A stretch of 64,000 bases of DNA from Tersicoccus mangrovi (GTDB lineage Bacteria; Actinomycetota; Actinomycetes; Actinomycetales; Micrococcaceae): the NCBI RefSeq assembly GCF_036881825.1, contig NZ_JBAJMW010000001.1, positions 310,001 through 374,000 of the forward strand, read 5' to 3'. The position numbers and the translations under genes were made by a program. The notes beneath the pieces were generated by a model. That model was given only the letters and a program-made list of their open reading frames with translations, did not search any database and was not told the origin of the DNA. Below, piece by piece: positions 17,041 through 25,842 of the stretch. Within the stretch, counting starts at the first letter, position 1, and the number at the start of each line of letters is the position of its first letter.

Positions 17041-17080
17041 ATGCCGGTGCTGCGCCTTTCCCCGGGCGCGGCACCGGCAT
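17041..17080. repeat. Strong 16-bp hairpin between divergent genes
   Basis: ATGCCGGTGC (17041-17050) pairs perfectly with GCACCGGCAT (17071-17080), and the stem extends inward six more pairs to an 8-nt loop. It lies in the 365-nt gap between the sigma gene and the DUF6882-like gene, which diverge, so it does not end either gene. It may be a regulator site. The remainder of the gap shows only the two promoters. Confidence 0.6.
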
Positions 17081-17326
17081 CCGGACAGTGCGATCACCGC
17101 ACTGGCTGTGCCGCCTCACCCCCGCGGACGGCACCCGGCCCCCTCCGTCGACGCGCGTGGCTCACTCCCGGTGCTCTCGCGTCGTCGTTGCACCCATGAA
17201 GAGCCGCTCGCCCTCGCATCGTGACACGGCGTTACCGAAGCGTTATGAGATGCAGGCCGCCGCCACGACGCGGAAGGGCGTGATCGGCGATCCCGGTGAG
17301 GCGACGGCCGATCGTAGGGTAGACGC

Positions 17327-18463
17327 ATGACCTCTGCTCTCCAGTCGCTCGTCGACCGTGGACTGTTCCTCTCCGTCGAGCACCAGCGTGCGTTCGAGGA
17401 GCTCCTGACGCCCGACGCCGCACGGGTGGACTTCGCCGGCCCGCGCATCGTGCTGCCCGGCGTCGACGGCCACGCCGTCCCGTACCTGCTCGGCAGTTCC
17501 TCACCCTCCCGCGGCACGTGGATCTGGTCCTGGCAGCAGCCGGAGCACTTCCTCCCCGCGGTGCTCGCCGCCGCGGAGGCCGCTCGACGCCACGGTGTCG
17601 ATCACGACATCCCAGAACTGGCCGAGGACGAGATCCCGTTGAGCGCGGGCCTGGACGAGCGCCTCGTGATCGCCGCCAAGGCCGTCTCCGGGGTGTACGC
17701 CCACTACACGGCCGGCGCCGGCGGGGGCGCGCGGGTGTGGATGCTGGTGCGGTCGGAGGACCTGTCCCTCGACGCGCCCACCGTCCGCTCCGTCGGCCGC
17801 ACCATCGCCGAGGGCCTGCACACGGGCCTCGCCGCGGATCACCGCGCCGCCGTCGAGGGCTACGCCCGGCGACGCGGCCTTCACCTGAGTGAGGACGCCG
17901 ACGACCGGGTGGTCCTCAGCACCGCCGACGGCGGGGTCGAGCTGACGTTCGACGGGTCAGCGATCAGCGGGATCGACGTGGTCGAGAGCCGTCGCCCCGC
18001 CGGGTTCGCACCGGAGCCGGTGCCGGTGACGCTGGTCGAGCCCGAGCCGGTTCAGCGTCCGGCCGCGCCGGTCCGGGATGAGGCGCCCGTCCGGGAACAG
18101 CCCGCGCAGCCGACGACGCCCGAGCCGGCGTACCAGGAACCGGTCCGCGAGGAACCCGCCGACACCGAGCCGGCCGCCACGCCGGAACCGGCATACCGGG
18201 AGTCGGCCGAGCCGGAACCGGTCCGCGAGCCCGTCGACGAACCGGCCGCTGCCGGGACGACCACGCCGGCAACCGAGGGACAGGCGCCCGCACCCGTCGA
18301 GCAACCCGCACCCGAGCGTGAGAGCACACCTGCCGGTACCGCCGCCGACGAGCCGGAGCGGACCGAGCCGCCCACCGAGCAGCCGACCGAGCCGGACGAG
18401 GAGCGCGAGGACGAGGACGAGCCGCGTCGACGCGGCTTCTTCGGCCGCCTGTTCGGCCGCTGA
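17327..18463 (+). CDS. DUF6882-like protein with acidic Pro/Glu tail
   Basis: A 378-aa cytosolic protein. The N-terminal ~215 residues match the DUF6882 type, with the WIWSWQQPEHF motif near residue 65. Residues ~230-365 are a Pro/Glu-rich low-complexity region with repeated PEPAY and EPVRE units. The chain ends in a basic amphipathic RRRGFFGRLFGR, which could bind membrane or another protein. TAGGGT (17315-17320) lies 6 nt before the ATG, so the transcript is probably leaderless. Function is unknown. A hairpin terminator follows at 18491. Confidence 0.75.
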   Translation: MTSALQSLVDRGLFLSVEHQRAFEELLTPDAARVDFAGPRIVLPGVDGHAVPYLLGSSSPSRGTWIWSWQQPEHFLPAVLAAAEAARRHGVDHDIPELAEDEIPLSAGLDERLVIAAKAVSGVYAHYTAGAGGGARVWMLVRSEDLSLDAPTVRSVGRTIAEGLHTGLAADHRAAVEGYARRRGLHLSEDADDRVVLSTADGGVELTFDGSAISGIDVVESRRPAGFAPEPVPVTLVEPEPVQRPAAPVRDEAPVREQPAQPTTPEPAYQEPVREEPADTEPAATPEPAYRESAEPEPVREPVDEPAAAGTTTPATEGQAPAPVEQPAPERESTPAGTAADEPERTEPPTEQPTEPDEEREDEDEPRRRGFFGRLFGR

Positions 18464-18490
18464 CCCGCTCGCGCACGACCGAGCTCGACC

Positions 18491-18520
18491 CGGTCCGGCC
18501 ACGCCCGCGTGGCCGGACCG
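18491..18520 (+). terminator. Hairpin terminator
   Basis: A perfect 13-bp stem CGGTCCGGCCACG/CGTGGCCGGACCG with loop CCCG, 28 nt after the DUF6882-like gene. Confidence 0.85.
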
Positions 18521-18579
18521 GAGGACGACCCGCCGGGACCGGGGAATACGGCTTCCCGCCGGGGACTTGACCACCTGAT

Positions 18580-19587
18580 GTGACCTCCACCCGCAGCGCC
18601 TCGGCGAGACCCCCTGCCCGCACCCCGGAGAGCTCCGCGTCGAGCGGCCGGCTCGGCCGCACCGGCGTCGGCCTCCTCAACGGCTTCGCCGCCTACGGCC
18701 TGTGGGGCCTGCTGCCGCTCTACTTCGCCGTCCTCGGTGCCGCCGGCGCGGTCGAGATCGTCGCGAACCGTGTCGCCTGGTCGGTCCTGTTCTGCGTCGT
18801 GCTGCTGACCGTCATGCGGGGTTGGACCGCCCTGGGACGGGCTCTGACCGACCGCAGGGTGCTCGGCACCCTGGCCATCGCGGCCGTGCTCATCGCGATC
18901 AACTGGCTCGCCTTTGCCTATGCGATCACCACGCACCAGGCGATCGAGGGATCGCTGGGCTACTTCATCAACCCGCTGGTCTCCGTCGTGGTCGGCGTGC
19001 TCGTGCTCCACGAGAAGCTGCGACGGACCCAGTGGGTCGCCGTCGGCATCGGCGCCCTCGCGGTCGTCGTCCTCGCGATCGCCTACGGCAAGCTCCCGTG
19101 GATCGCGCTCGTGCTCGCGTTCTCCTTCGGCTTCTACGGCCTGGTGAAGAACCAGGTCGGTGGGCGGGTCGATGCCCTCACCAGCCTCACCGTCGAGACC
19201 GTCGTGCTGCTGCCGCTGAGCCTGGCCGTCATGCTGTGGCTGACGCTCACGGGTCAGGCCACGCTCACCGCGTACGGCCCGGGCCACTTCTGGCTCATGG
19301 TCGCCAGCGGTGTCATCACCGCCCTGCCCCTGCTCTTCTTCGGCGGCGCCGCCCGGCGACTGCCGCTGTCCACCGTCGGGCTGCTCCAGTACCTCGCCCC
19401 GGTGCTGCAGTTCATCTTCGCGATCCTCGTGCTCAAGGAGCACATGCCGCCCGAGCGGTGGATCGGCTTCTCCCTCGTGTGGGTCGCGCTGCTCGTGCTC
19501 ATCGTCGACGCGGTACGCCAGATCCGTCGTCGCCGTCGCCCGGCGACGACGACGGGCCCGGCGGACGTGCAGCCCGCCTCCTCCTGA
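18580..19587 (+). CDS. rarD: EamA/RarD-family transporter
   Basis: A 335-aa membrane protein with ten predicted helices in two EamA repeats, matching RarD: GLLNGFAAYGLWGLLPLYF in helix 1, ITTHQAIEGSLGYFINPLVS, and STVGLLQYLAPVLQF in the second repeat. RarD proteins were named for chloramphenicol resistance in Pseudomonas; their natural substrate is unclear. The GTG at 18580 is the best start, although no Shine-Dalgarno is evident. Its basic C-terminus overlaps the convergent PAP2 gene tail-to-tail by 89 nt. Confidence 0.88.
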   Translation: MTSTRSASARPPARTPESSASSGRLGRTGVGLLNGFAAYGLWGLLPLYFAVLGAAGAVEIVANRVAWSVLFCVVLLTVMRGWTALGRALTDRRVLGTLAIAAVLIAINWLAFAYAITTHQAIEGSLGYFINPLVSVVVGVLVLHEKLRRTQWVAVGIGALAVVVLAIAYGKLPWIALVLAFSFGFYGLVKNQVGGRVDALTSLTVETVVLLPLSLAVMLWLTLTGQATLTAYGPGHFWLMVASGVITALPLLFFGGAARRLPLSTVGLLQYLAPVLQFIFAILVLKEHMPPERWIGFSLVWVALLVLIVDAVRQIRRRRRPATTTGPADVQPASS

Positions 19588-20125
19588 CGAGACGCCTTTT
19601 CTCGACGGCCTCGAGCACCGACGCGGTCGCGATCGCCACGGCGACCAGCGCAGCGCTCCCGAGGACGTCCAAGAGGTAGTGGTTGCCCGTTCCGATCACG
19701 ACGGCGACCATGCCGATCGGAAAGAGCCACGGGAGGATCGCGAGACGTGGCCTGCGCGCCCCGAGCGCCGACCACGCCACCCAGGCGGCGAGCACCGACC
19801 ACGCCACGTGCAGACTCGGGAATGCCGAGAAGTGGTTCTGCCCGTTCCCGAGGTCCCGTGATGCGCGATTGCCGCCCACGTCGTGCTCTGCCACGACGTC
19901 GACGATGCCCGGCATCGCGAACCGCGGAGGGGACACCGGCCACGCCCAGAAGACGAGCAGTGCCACCAGCGCCGTGACGATCAACGCCCAGCGGATCCGG
20001 GGGTACAGCGCGCCGCGCCGGAACACCACCCACCCGAGGACGCCGAGGACCGGCAGGTAGTAGAGCCGGTAGTACAGGACGGCCGCCTGACCGAGGAACG
20101 AGTGACCCGCGAGCCAGTGGTTCAC
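19499..20125 (-). CDS. PAP2-superfamily membrane phosphatase
   Basis: A 208-aa integral membrane protein of the PAP2 lipid-phosphatase superfamily. Motifs are AFPSLHVAWS (C2 His) and GTGNHYLLDVLGS (C3 His and Asp). It is close to the inositolphosphotransferase-like PAP2_3 group, which acts on lipid phosphates outside the membrane. The GTG at 20125 has no ribosome-binding site. In-frame codons upstream (ERVLGVGVEPAV) look like family sequence, yet no ATG/GTG/TTG occurs before the preceding stop. So the 5' end may be truncated or use CTG. It overlaps rarD by 89 nt. Confidence 0.75.
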   Translation of the reverse strand: MNHWLAGHSFLGQAAVLYYRLYYLPVLGVLGWVVFRRGALYPRIRWALIVTALVALLVFWAWPVSPPRFAMPGIVDVVAEHDVGGNRASRDLGNGQNHFSAFPSLHVAWSVLAAWVAWSALGARRPRLAILPWLFPIGMVAVVIGTGNHYLLDVLGSAALVAVAIATASVLEAVEKRRLVRRRRAARPPGPSSSPGDGDDGSGVPRRR

Positions 20126-20227
20126 GGCCGGCTCGACGCCGACACCGAGAACCCGCTCGGCCGACTGGAGTGCACGGGCGTTGGCCGTCGCCGTGCCGGG
20201 CCCGTCCGCATGCGGCTGCAGGCGTCG

Positions 20228-21272
20228 TCAGCCGGCGTGGTCCTCCCCCACCGGGCCGGCGTGCCGACCCACGTGACCGGCTGATCCCTCGACCCGGTTC
20301 GAGGCAGGATCCGAGACGCCGTCCGAGGTGACGCCGGTCGCCGCGCGGTCGTCGGCGACGTGTTGGTCGGCGGTGCGCTCGACCACCGCCTGATCGGCGG
20401 GGTCATCGGCGGCCGGGCCGGTGGCGGCGACGCCGGCCGGCACGAGCGTCTCGTCGACGACGTCCTCCCGGCCCGGCGTGCGCAGGTTCCAGCGCCGGAT
20501 GACGAACCGGAACACGAGATAGTAGATCACTGCGTAGCCCAGGCCGATCGGGATCAGCCAGATGCCGCCGGTCGACTTGCCGAAGTTGAGCACGTAGTCG
20601 ATGGCGCCGGCCGAGAACGAGAACCCGTCATGGATGCCGAGCGCGTTGACCAGCATCATCGAGGTGCCCGTGAGGATCGCGTGGATGACGTACAGCGGCC
20701 ACGCGACGAACATGAAGGAGAACTCGAGCGGCTCGGTGATGCCGGTCAGAAACGCCGTCAGGCCGGTCGAGAGCATGACGCCGCCGACGACCTTGCGCTG
20801 CTCCGGGCGCGCCTCGTGCCAGATGGCCAGGGCGGCGGCCGGCAGGGCGAACATCATGATGGGGAAGAACCCGGTCATGAACAGGCCCGCGTTCGGGTCC
20901 CCGGCGAAGAACCGGGTCAGGTCGCCGTGCGTGCCGTTGTAGTCGCCGATCAGGAACCAGACCACCGAGTTGATGATGTGGTGCAGGCCGAGCGGAATGA
21001 GCAGCCGGTTGAGCACGCCGTAGATGCCGCCACCGATGACCGCGTTGTCCTGCACCGCATTGCCGACACCGGTCAGCGCCGCGTTGAAGAGCGGGTAGAT
21101 CAGGGCGAGCACGACGCCGATGATCATGGCCGCGACGGCGGTGAGGATCGGAACGAGCCGCCGTCCGCCGAAGAAGCCGATGTAGTCGGGCAGTTTCGTC
21201 CGGTAGAAGCGTTGCCACAGCGACGCGGCGAGCAGACCGATGACGATGCCGCCGAGGACGCCGAAGTCCCCG
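20228..21272 (-). pseudogene. 5'-truncated PTS EIIC (glucose/N-acetylglucosamine type)
   Basis: The readable frame matches the second two-thirds of a NagE/PtsG EIIC permease. It runs from GDFGVLGGIVIGLLAASLWQ, through the sugar-binding NRLLIPLGLHHIINS, to the GITEPLEF motif, RRWNLRTPGRE, and a ~75-aa acidic tail. About 110-125 N-terminal residues (the first helices) are missing. Upstream of ~21272 the same DNA is the coding strand of an EIIA domain pointing the other way. No start codon with a ribosome-binding site exists. It is probably inactive, and no EIIB is present. Rearrangement or misassembly must be considered. Confidence 0.8.
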
Positions 21273-21716
21273 GTGGGCGCCCCCGTCGCCGGCACGGTGA
21301 CGACGCTCGCCGAGGTGCCGGACGAGGTGTTCGCCGCGCAGATGGTCGGCCCGGGCGTCTCCGTGGCGCCCTCGGGCTCGGGTCCGGTGGAGGTCGTGGC
21401 TCCCGTCGCCGGGACGATCGTCAAGCTGCACCCGCACGCCTTCGTCATCACCGCACCGGAGGGTCCGAGCGTGCTCGTGCACGTGGGCATCGACACGGTC
21501 GAGCTGAAGGGGCGGCACTTCACCGTGCACGCCGAGCAGGGGCAGGAGGTCGCCGCGGGCGAGACCGTCGTGACCGTCGACCTCGACGCCGTGCAGGACG
21601 CCGGCTACAGCGCCGCGTGCCCCGTCGTCGTGCTCGGTGCCGCACCGGACTCCGTCACCAGCGACGCGGTCGGACGCACGGTCGCCTCCGGGGACCGGCT
21701 GTACGACCTGCTCTGA
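21240..21716 (+). CDS. crr: PTS glucose-type EIIA domain
   Basis: A 158-aa EIIA(Glc)-like protein. The family match begins at ~residue 12 (VGAPVAGTVTTLAEVPDEVF) and is intact to the end. The two active-site histidines are His66 (HPHAFVI) and His81 (LVHVGIDTVELKG), the latter being the phosphorylated one. It passes phosphate from HPr to EIIB. The first 11 residues come from DNA antisense to EIIC, and the ATG has no good ribosome-binding site, so the native start or an upstream fused domain may have been lost. It ends 4 nt before the convergent uspA gene. Confidence 0.82.
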   Translation: MTMPPRTPKSPVGAPVAGTVTTLAEVPDEVFAAQMVGPGVSVAPSGSGPVEVVAPVAGTIVKLHPHAFVITAPEGPSVLVHVGIDTVELKGRHFTVHAEQGQEVAAGETVVTVDLDAVQDAGYSAACPVVVLGAAPDSVTSDAVGRTVASGDRLYDLL

Positions 21717-21720
21717 CCCG

Positions 21721-22623
21721 CTACGGGGCGGTGTCCTCCGCCGTCACGTCCTCCGTGGCGTCGGCGAGCACGCCGGCAGCGAGCGCGGAGGCGCTCTTGG
21801 GCACGACGATCATCGGCACGGGCAGGGTGCGCAGCATCTTCGACGCCGTGCTGCCCATGAACAGCCGGTTGCCGTGCGCGAGCCGGCTCGAGCCGACGAG
21901 CACGAGGTCCCCGGGCTCCCACGTCATCCGGTCGATGGCGTTCTCGATGGTCTTGCCCGTCGCGATGGCGGTGTCCACACGGGCGCGGGCCGGCAGGGCG
22001 TGGGCTGCCTCGTCGAGCATCTGCTGGGTGTGCCGGCGCGCCTCGGGCCGGTCCTTGACGTTGCCGAGCGCGAGCAGGGAGATCAGGCGCAGTCGGACCC
22101 GGCGGCGGGCGGCCGCGGCGAGGCCGGTGTCGAGCACCGCCTGCGCACCCGGGCGGGAACCGATGGCGGCACTGATCCGGGTGACGCGCGGGGCGTCGTA
22201 GCCGCGCGGGGCCAGGGCGACGGGGATCGCCGAGGCGTGCAGCAGGTGGTTGGCGACGGTGCCGACGCTGAAGCGGGACCACAGCCCGGAACTGGCGGCG
22301 CCGACGACGATGAGCTCCGCGTCCAGCTGCTGCGCCGTCGCCATGAGGCCCTCCGCGAAGGAGCTCGCCGCGCGCACGTGGGTGCGGACCTCGATGTCGT
22401 CCGGGACGAGCGCCCGGGCGTGCTCGAGCAGGGTCCGCGCGGAGGGTCGGCCCCCGCGCTCGGCGCCGGGATCCTGCTCGGGGTAGCTCGGGTTGAACGG
22501 TTCGGAGCGGCGGCGCACGTGCACGATGTCCAGCGAGGCGGACTGCGCGCGGGCGATCGCCACGGCCAGGGCCACCGCGTCGGCGCCCGTGTCCGCGGCT
22601 CCGTAGCCGACGACGTACCTCAT
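21721..22623 (-). CDS. Tandem-domain universal stress protein
   Basis: A 300-aa cytosolic protein of two UspA domains (~1-140 and ~148-275). Each ends in the nucleotide-loop pattern: VVGAASSGLWSRFSVGTV in the first, LVGSSRLAHGNRLFMGSTA in the second. This suggests ATP binding, as in mycobacterial two-domain Usps. An AGAGGGGAAGC purine stretch precedes the ATG. gabT lies upstream on the same strand, 266 nt away across a repeat-rich gap, so co-transcription is uncertain. The gene probably acts in starvation or redox stress. Confidence 0.9.
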   Translation of the reverse strand: MRYVVGYGAADTGADAVALAVAIARAQSASLDIVHVRRRSEPFNPSYPEQDPGAERGGRPSARTLLEHARALVPDDIEVRTHVRAASSFAEGLMATAQQLDAELIVVGAASSGLWSRFSVGTVANHLLHASAIPVALAPRGYDAPRVTRISAAIGSRPGAQAVLDTGLAAAARRRVRLRLISLLALGNVKDRPEARRHTQQMLDEAAHALPARARVDTAIATGKTIENAIDRMTWEPGDLVLVGSSRLAHGNRLFMGSTASKMLRTLPVPMIVVPKSASALAAGVLADATEDVTAEDTAP

Positions 22624-22712
22624 GCTTCCCCTCTCCGTTCCGCCGCTGCCGCGGCCGCTGTCCGTTCGGGCGCGGTGACCTGCGACGACGTCGCGGTCCC
22701 GGACCGGTGACC

Positions 22713-22734
22713 GGCTGCCACCATTGTGGCAGCC
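22713..22734. repeat. Inverted repeat upstream of uspA
   Basis: GGCTGCCA-CCATTG-TGGCAGCC is a perfect 8-bp inverted repeat 90-110 nt upstream of the uspA start. It could be an operator or a weak terminator for gabT. Confidence 0.55.
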
Positions 22735-22739
22735 TCCCC

Positions 22740-22817
22740 CGTCACGACCCCGGGCGATCCTTGGTCGTGACGCGGTCGTGACGCGGTCGTGAGGCAGTCA
22801 TGACGCGCTCATGACGC
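22740..22817. repeat. Five tandem 11-bp repeats with an inverted copy
   Basis: Units at 22763, 22774, 22785, 22796 and 22807 read GGTCGTGACGC (twice), GGTCGTGAGGC, AGTCATGACGC and GCTCATGACGC. The inverse CGTCACGACC lies at 22740-22749, able to pair with the first unit across 13 nt. The 11-bp period puts all copies on one face of the helix. The array lies between gabT and uspA. Confidence 0.8.
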
Positions 22818-22889
22818 TCCACCGGCCGGCACCCGTCTGCGGGGTACCGGCCGGCGAGGCTGTGCCGCGCGATGCGGGCTTCAGGCCGC

Positions 22890-24239
22890 TCAGGCCGCGA
22901 GGATCGCCGCCTCGAGCACGTCGAGCGCGTCGGCGAGCAGCTCGTCACCGATCACGAGCGGCGGCAGCAGCCGGATCACGTTGCCGTAAGTGCCGCAGGT
23001 GAGCAGGACGACGCCCTCGGCGAGCGCGGCGCCCACGATGGCCTTGGTGGCCTCCGGGTTCGGCTCCTTGGTGGTGGCACCGGTGCCGGGCTTGACCAGC
23101 TCGATCGCCATCATGGCGCCGCGGCCGCGGACCTCGCCGATGATGTCGGTCTTCTCGGCCAGCGCGGTCAGGCGGGCGGCGATCGTGTCGCCGATGTGCC
23201 CGGCGCGGGCGGCGAGGTCCTGCTCCTTCATGGTCGCGATCGCGGCGAGCGCGGCGGCGCACGCCACCGGGTTGCCGCCATAGGTGCCGCCGAGGCCGCC
23301 GCCGTGGACGGCGTCCATCAGGTCGGCCCGGCCGGTCACGGCCGAGAGCGGCAGGCCGCCGGCGATGCCCTTGGCCATGGTGATCAGGTCCGGCACGACG
23401 TTCTCGTGCTCGGAGGCGAACCAGGCGCCGGTGCGGCAGAAGCCGGACTGCACCTCGTCGGCGATGAACACGACCCCGGTGTCCTTGGCCCACGCGGCCA
23501 GGGTCGGCAGGAAGCCCTCGGCGGGGACGATGAAGCCGCCCTCTCCCTGGACCGGCTCGATCAGGATCGCGGCGACCTGGTCGGCCCCGATCTGCTTCTC
23601 GATCATGCCGATGGCGCGGCGGGCGGCGTCCTCGCCCTTGAGCTCCGTCTCCTCGCGGTACGGGTAGCTCATCGGCACCCGGTAGACCTCGGGGGCGAAC
23701 GGGCCGAAGCCGTGCTTGTAGGGCATCGACTTGGCGGTCAGCGCCATCGTCAGGTTGGTGCGGCCGTGGTACGCGTGGTCGAAGACGACGACGGCGTTGC
23801 GGCCGGTGGCCAGGCGGGCCACCTTGACGGCGTTCTCCACGGCCTCGGCGCCGGAGTTGAACAGCACCGTGCGCTTCTCGTGGTCACCGGGCGTGAGCTC
23901 GTTCAGCTGCTCGGCGACGGCGATGTAGCCCTCGTAGGGGGTGACCATGAAGCACGTGTGGGTGAAGTGCTCGACGGATTCCTGCACGGCGGCGACGACG
24001 GCGGGATCCGAGGCACCGACCGAGGTCACGGCGATGCCGGAGCCCAGGTCGATGAACTGGTTGCCGTCGACGTCGCGGATGATCGCGCCGTCGGCGTCCG
24101 CGGCGTAGACGGGAACACTGGAGGCGACACCGGCGGCGACGACGGCGGACCGGCGCTGCGCCAGCTCCTGCGAGCGCGGGCCCGGGAAGGCCCCGGTCAT
24201 CTGACGCTTCTGTTCCAGCCGGGTGGCGATGGCAGGCAT
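22890..24239 (-). CDS. gabT: 4-aminobutyrate aminotransferase
   Basis: A 449-aa class III PLP aminotransferase. Family marks are FNSGAEAVENAVKVAR (PLP phosphate loop), DHAYHGRTNLTMALT, IEPVQGEGG, FIADEVQSGFCRTG and the PLP-binding lysine in LITMAKGIAGGLPLSA. It converts GABA and 2-oxoglutarate to succinic semialdehyde and glutamate. GAGAGGA precedes the ATG. A PucR-type activator is divergently placed 133 nt away, the usual partner of GABA catabolism in these bacteria. The dehydrogenase partner gabD is not in the window. Confidence 0.93.
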   Translation of the reverse strand: MPAIATRLEQKRQMTGAFPGPRSQELAQRRSAVVAAGVASSVPVYAADADGAIIRDVDGNQFIDLGSGIAVTSVGASDPAVVAAVQESVEHFTHTCFMVTPYEGYIAVAEQLNELTPGDHEKRTVLFNSGAEAVENAVKVARLATGRNAVVVFDHAYHGRTNLTMALTAKSMPYKHGFGPFAPEVYRVPMSYPYREETELKGEDAARRAIGMIEKQIGADQVAAILIEPVQGEGGFIVPAEGFLPTLAAWAKDTGVVFIADEVQSGFCRTGAWFASEHENVVPDLITMAKGIAGGLPLSAVTGRADLMDAVHGGGLGGTYGGNPVACAAALAAIATMKEQDLAARAGHIGDTIAARLTALAEKTDIIGEVRGRGAMMAIELVKPGTGATTKEPNPEATKAIVGAALAEGVVLLTCGTYGNVIRLLPPLVIGDELLADALDVLEAAILAA

Positions 24240-24372
24240 GGATCGTCCTCTCTGGAGATGGGCTGTCTCGGCTGTCAGCGTAGCCCCGGGCGATCACTCA
24301 CTCCTATGGCCAGTCGCACAGTGATCCCCGTCATCGATGTGTCATCCGACAGATCTGCCGTAGCGTGGATCC

Positions 24373-25818
24373 ATGGCCATCACCGTGCACGACCTGCTCG
24401 CCGATCCGGCCCTCGGTCTCCGGCCCGTCACCGACGGGACGGGCGTGGACGAGCCGATCTCGTGGACGGCCTCGACCGAGCTGGAGGACCCCTCGCCGTT
24501 CCTCTCCGGCGCGGAGGTGGTGCTCACCGTCGGGCTGCGGCAGCGCACCGCCGCGGCGCAGCGCGATTTCGTCTCCCGTCTGGCCTCCGCCGGCGTCGTC
24601 GGGCTCGGCTTCGGCACGGGGCTGGGGCACGAGGAGGTGCCCGCCGCCACGCGCGCCGAGGCGGAACGGACGGGCCTGGCGGTGTTCGAGGTGCCCTACG
24701 CGACGCCGTTCCTGGCGGTCACCCGCCGGGTGGCGCAGGCGCACGCCGACGAGGCGTCGGCCCGCCTCGAGGGGCTGCTGCGGGAGCACCAGGTGCTCGC
24801 CCACACCCTGCTCTCGGGCCGCGGGCTGCCCGGCCTGCTCACCGCCCTGGCCGGGATGCTCGGCACCGACGTCGCCCTGACCCAGTACGGCTCCGTCCTG
24901 CACACCGCGCCCGGGGCGCTGCTGCCCGAGCCGGACTGGTCGCGGATCGCGATCTCCACCGGCAGCGCCGACGCCGCGACCCTCGCGGTGCGCCGGCCGC
25001 CCGCCGACGCGGACATCCTCGCCTACGCGCAGAGCCTCGTCAGCCTCGAACTGAGCAGCCAGTCCCGGCACCGCTCCTCACTGCGGCAGGTGCGCGGGCA
25101 GGTGCTCGGCGACATCGTGCGCGGTACCGTCACCGGGGCGGAAGCGGCCTCCCGCATCGAGTCCCTGGGGCTGCAGCCGCGGCGCCGGCACCGGGTACTG
25201 GCCCTGAGCCTGGGCTTCGAGCGCGGCCACGGACGGGACCGGCTGCTCGCGGCCCTCCCGCTGCCCGGCGTCGCGGCGGACCTCATCACCGCCGTGCTGC
25301 AGGAGACCCTGCTCATCATCGTTCCCGACACCGGTGCCCGGGCGGGCCGGGACATCGCCGAGGCCGTCGCTGCGCACGTCGAGGCGGCGGGGCTGACCGG
25401 CAGCATCGGCATCGGCGGGGCCTACCCGCACCCGGAGGGGCTGCGGTGGAGCTGGTTCGAGGCACGGCAGGCCCTCGCCCGCGGCGGCCGCATCAACGAC
25501 GTCGAGAAGCTGAGCCTGACCGGGCTGCTGCTGGCCAGCGAGGACGTGCCGCTCGCGGCGATGAGCGACGAGGTGCTCGCGCCGGTGCGCACCAGCGACG
25601 CCGAGCACGGCACGGACCTCATGGTCACGCTCGCCCGGTACCTCGACCTCAACGGCTCGGCGTCGGCGGTGGCCGCGGACCTTGCCCTGCACCGCAACAC
25701 GGTGCGCTACCGCCTCGCCCAGATCGAGACCCTCACCGGGCTGGATCCGGCCGTGACCGCGGACCGGGTCCAGCTGTGGCTGGCCCTGACGGTCCTGAGG
25801 GTCCGCGACGGGGCGTGA
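24373..25818 (+). CDS. PucR-family regulator, probable gabT activator
   Basis: A 481-aa transcription factor. The N-terminal PucR domain (~6-125) begins VHDLLADPALGLRPVTDG, a GGDEF-like middle part follows, and the C-terminal helix-turn-helix (~415-475) reads SASAVAADLALHRNTVRYRL. TAGCGT (24361-24366) lies 6 nt before the ATG, indicating a leaderless mRNA. Divergent placement from gabT implies control of GABA use; the ligand (GABA or succinic semialdehyde) is inferred. It ends before a pair of long inverted repeats. Confidence 0.88.
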   Translation: MAITVHDLLADPALGLRPVTDGTGVDEPISWTASTELEDPSPFLSGAEVVLTVGLRQRTAAAQRDFVSRLASAGVVGLGFGTGLGHEEVPAATRAEAERTGLAVFEVPYATPFLAVTRRVAQAHADEASARLEGLLREHQVLAHTLLSGRGLPGLLTALAGMLGTDVALTQYGSVLHTAPGALLPEPDWSRIAISTGSADAATLAVRRPPADADILAYAQSLVSLELSSQSRHRSSLRQVRGQVLGDIVRGTVTGAEAASRIESLGLQPRRRHRVLALSLGFERGHGRDRLLAALPLPGVAADLITAVLQETLLIIVPDTGARAGRDIAEAVAAHVEAAGLTGSIGIGGAYPHPEGLRWSWFEARQALARGGRINDVEKLSLTGLLLASEDVPLAAMSDEVLAPVRTSDAEHGTDLMVTLARYLDLNGSASAVAADLALHRNTVRYRLAQIETLTGLDPAVTADRVQLWLALTVLRVRDGA

Positions 25819-25842
25819 CGGGCCGATCGGCTGCTCCGTCAT

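Noticed and set aside
22763..22817. PHO box array
   Set aside because: The 11-bp period matches, but the core GGTCGTGACGC lacks the GTTCACC consensus seen at 43815.
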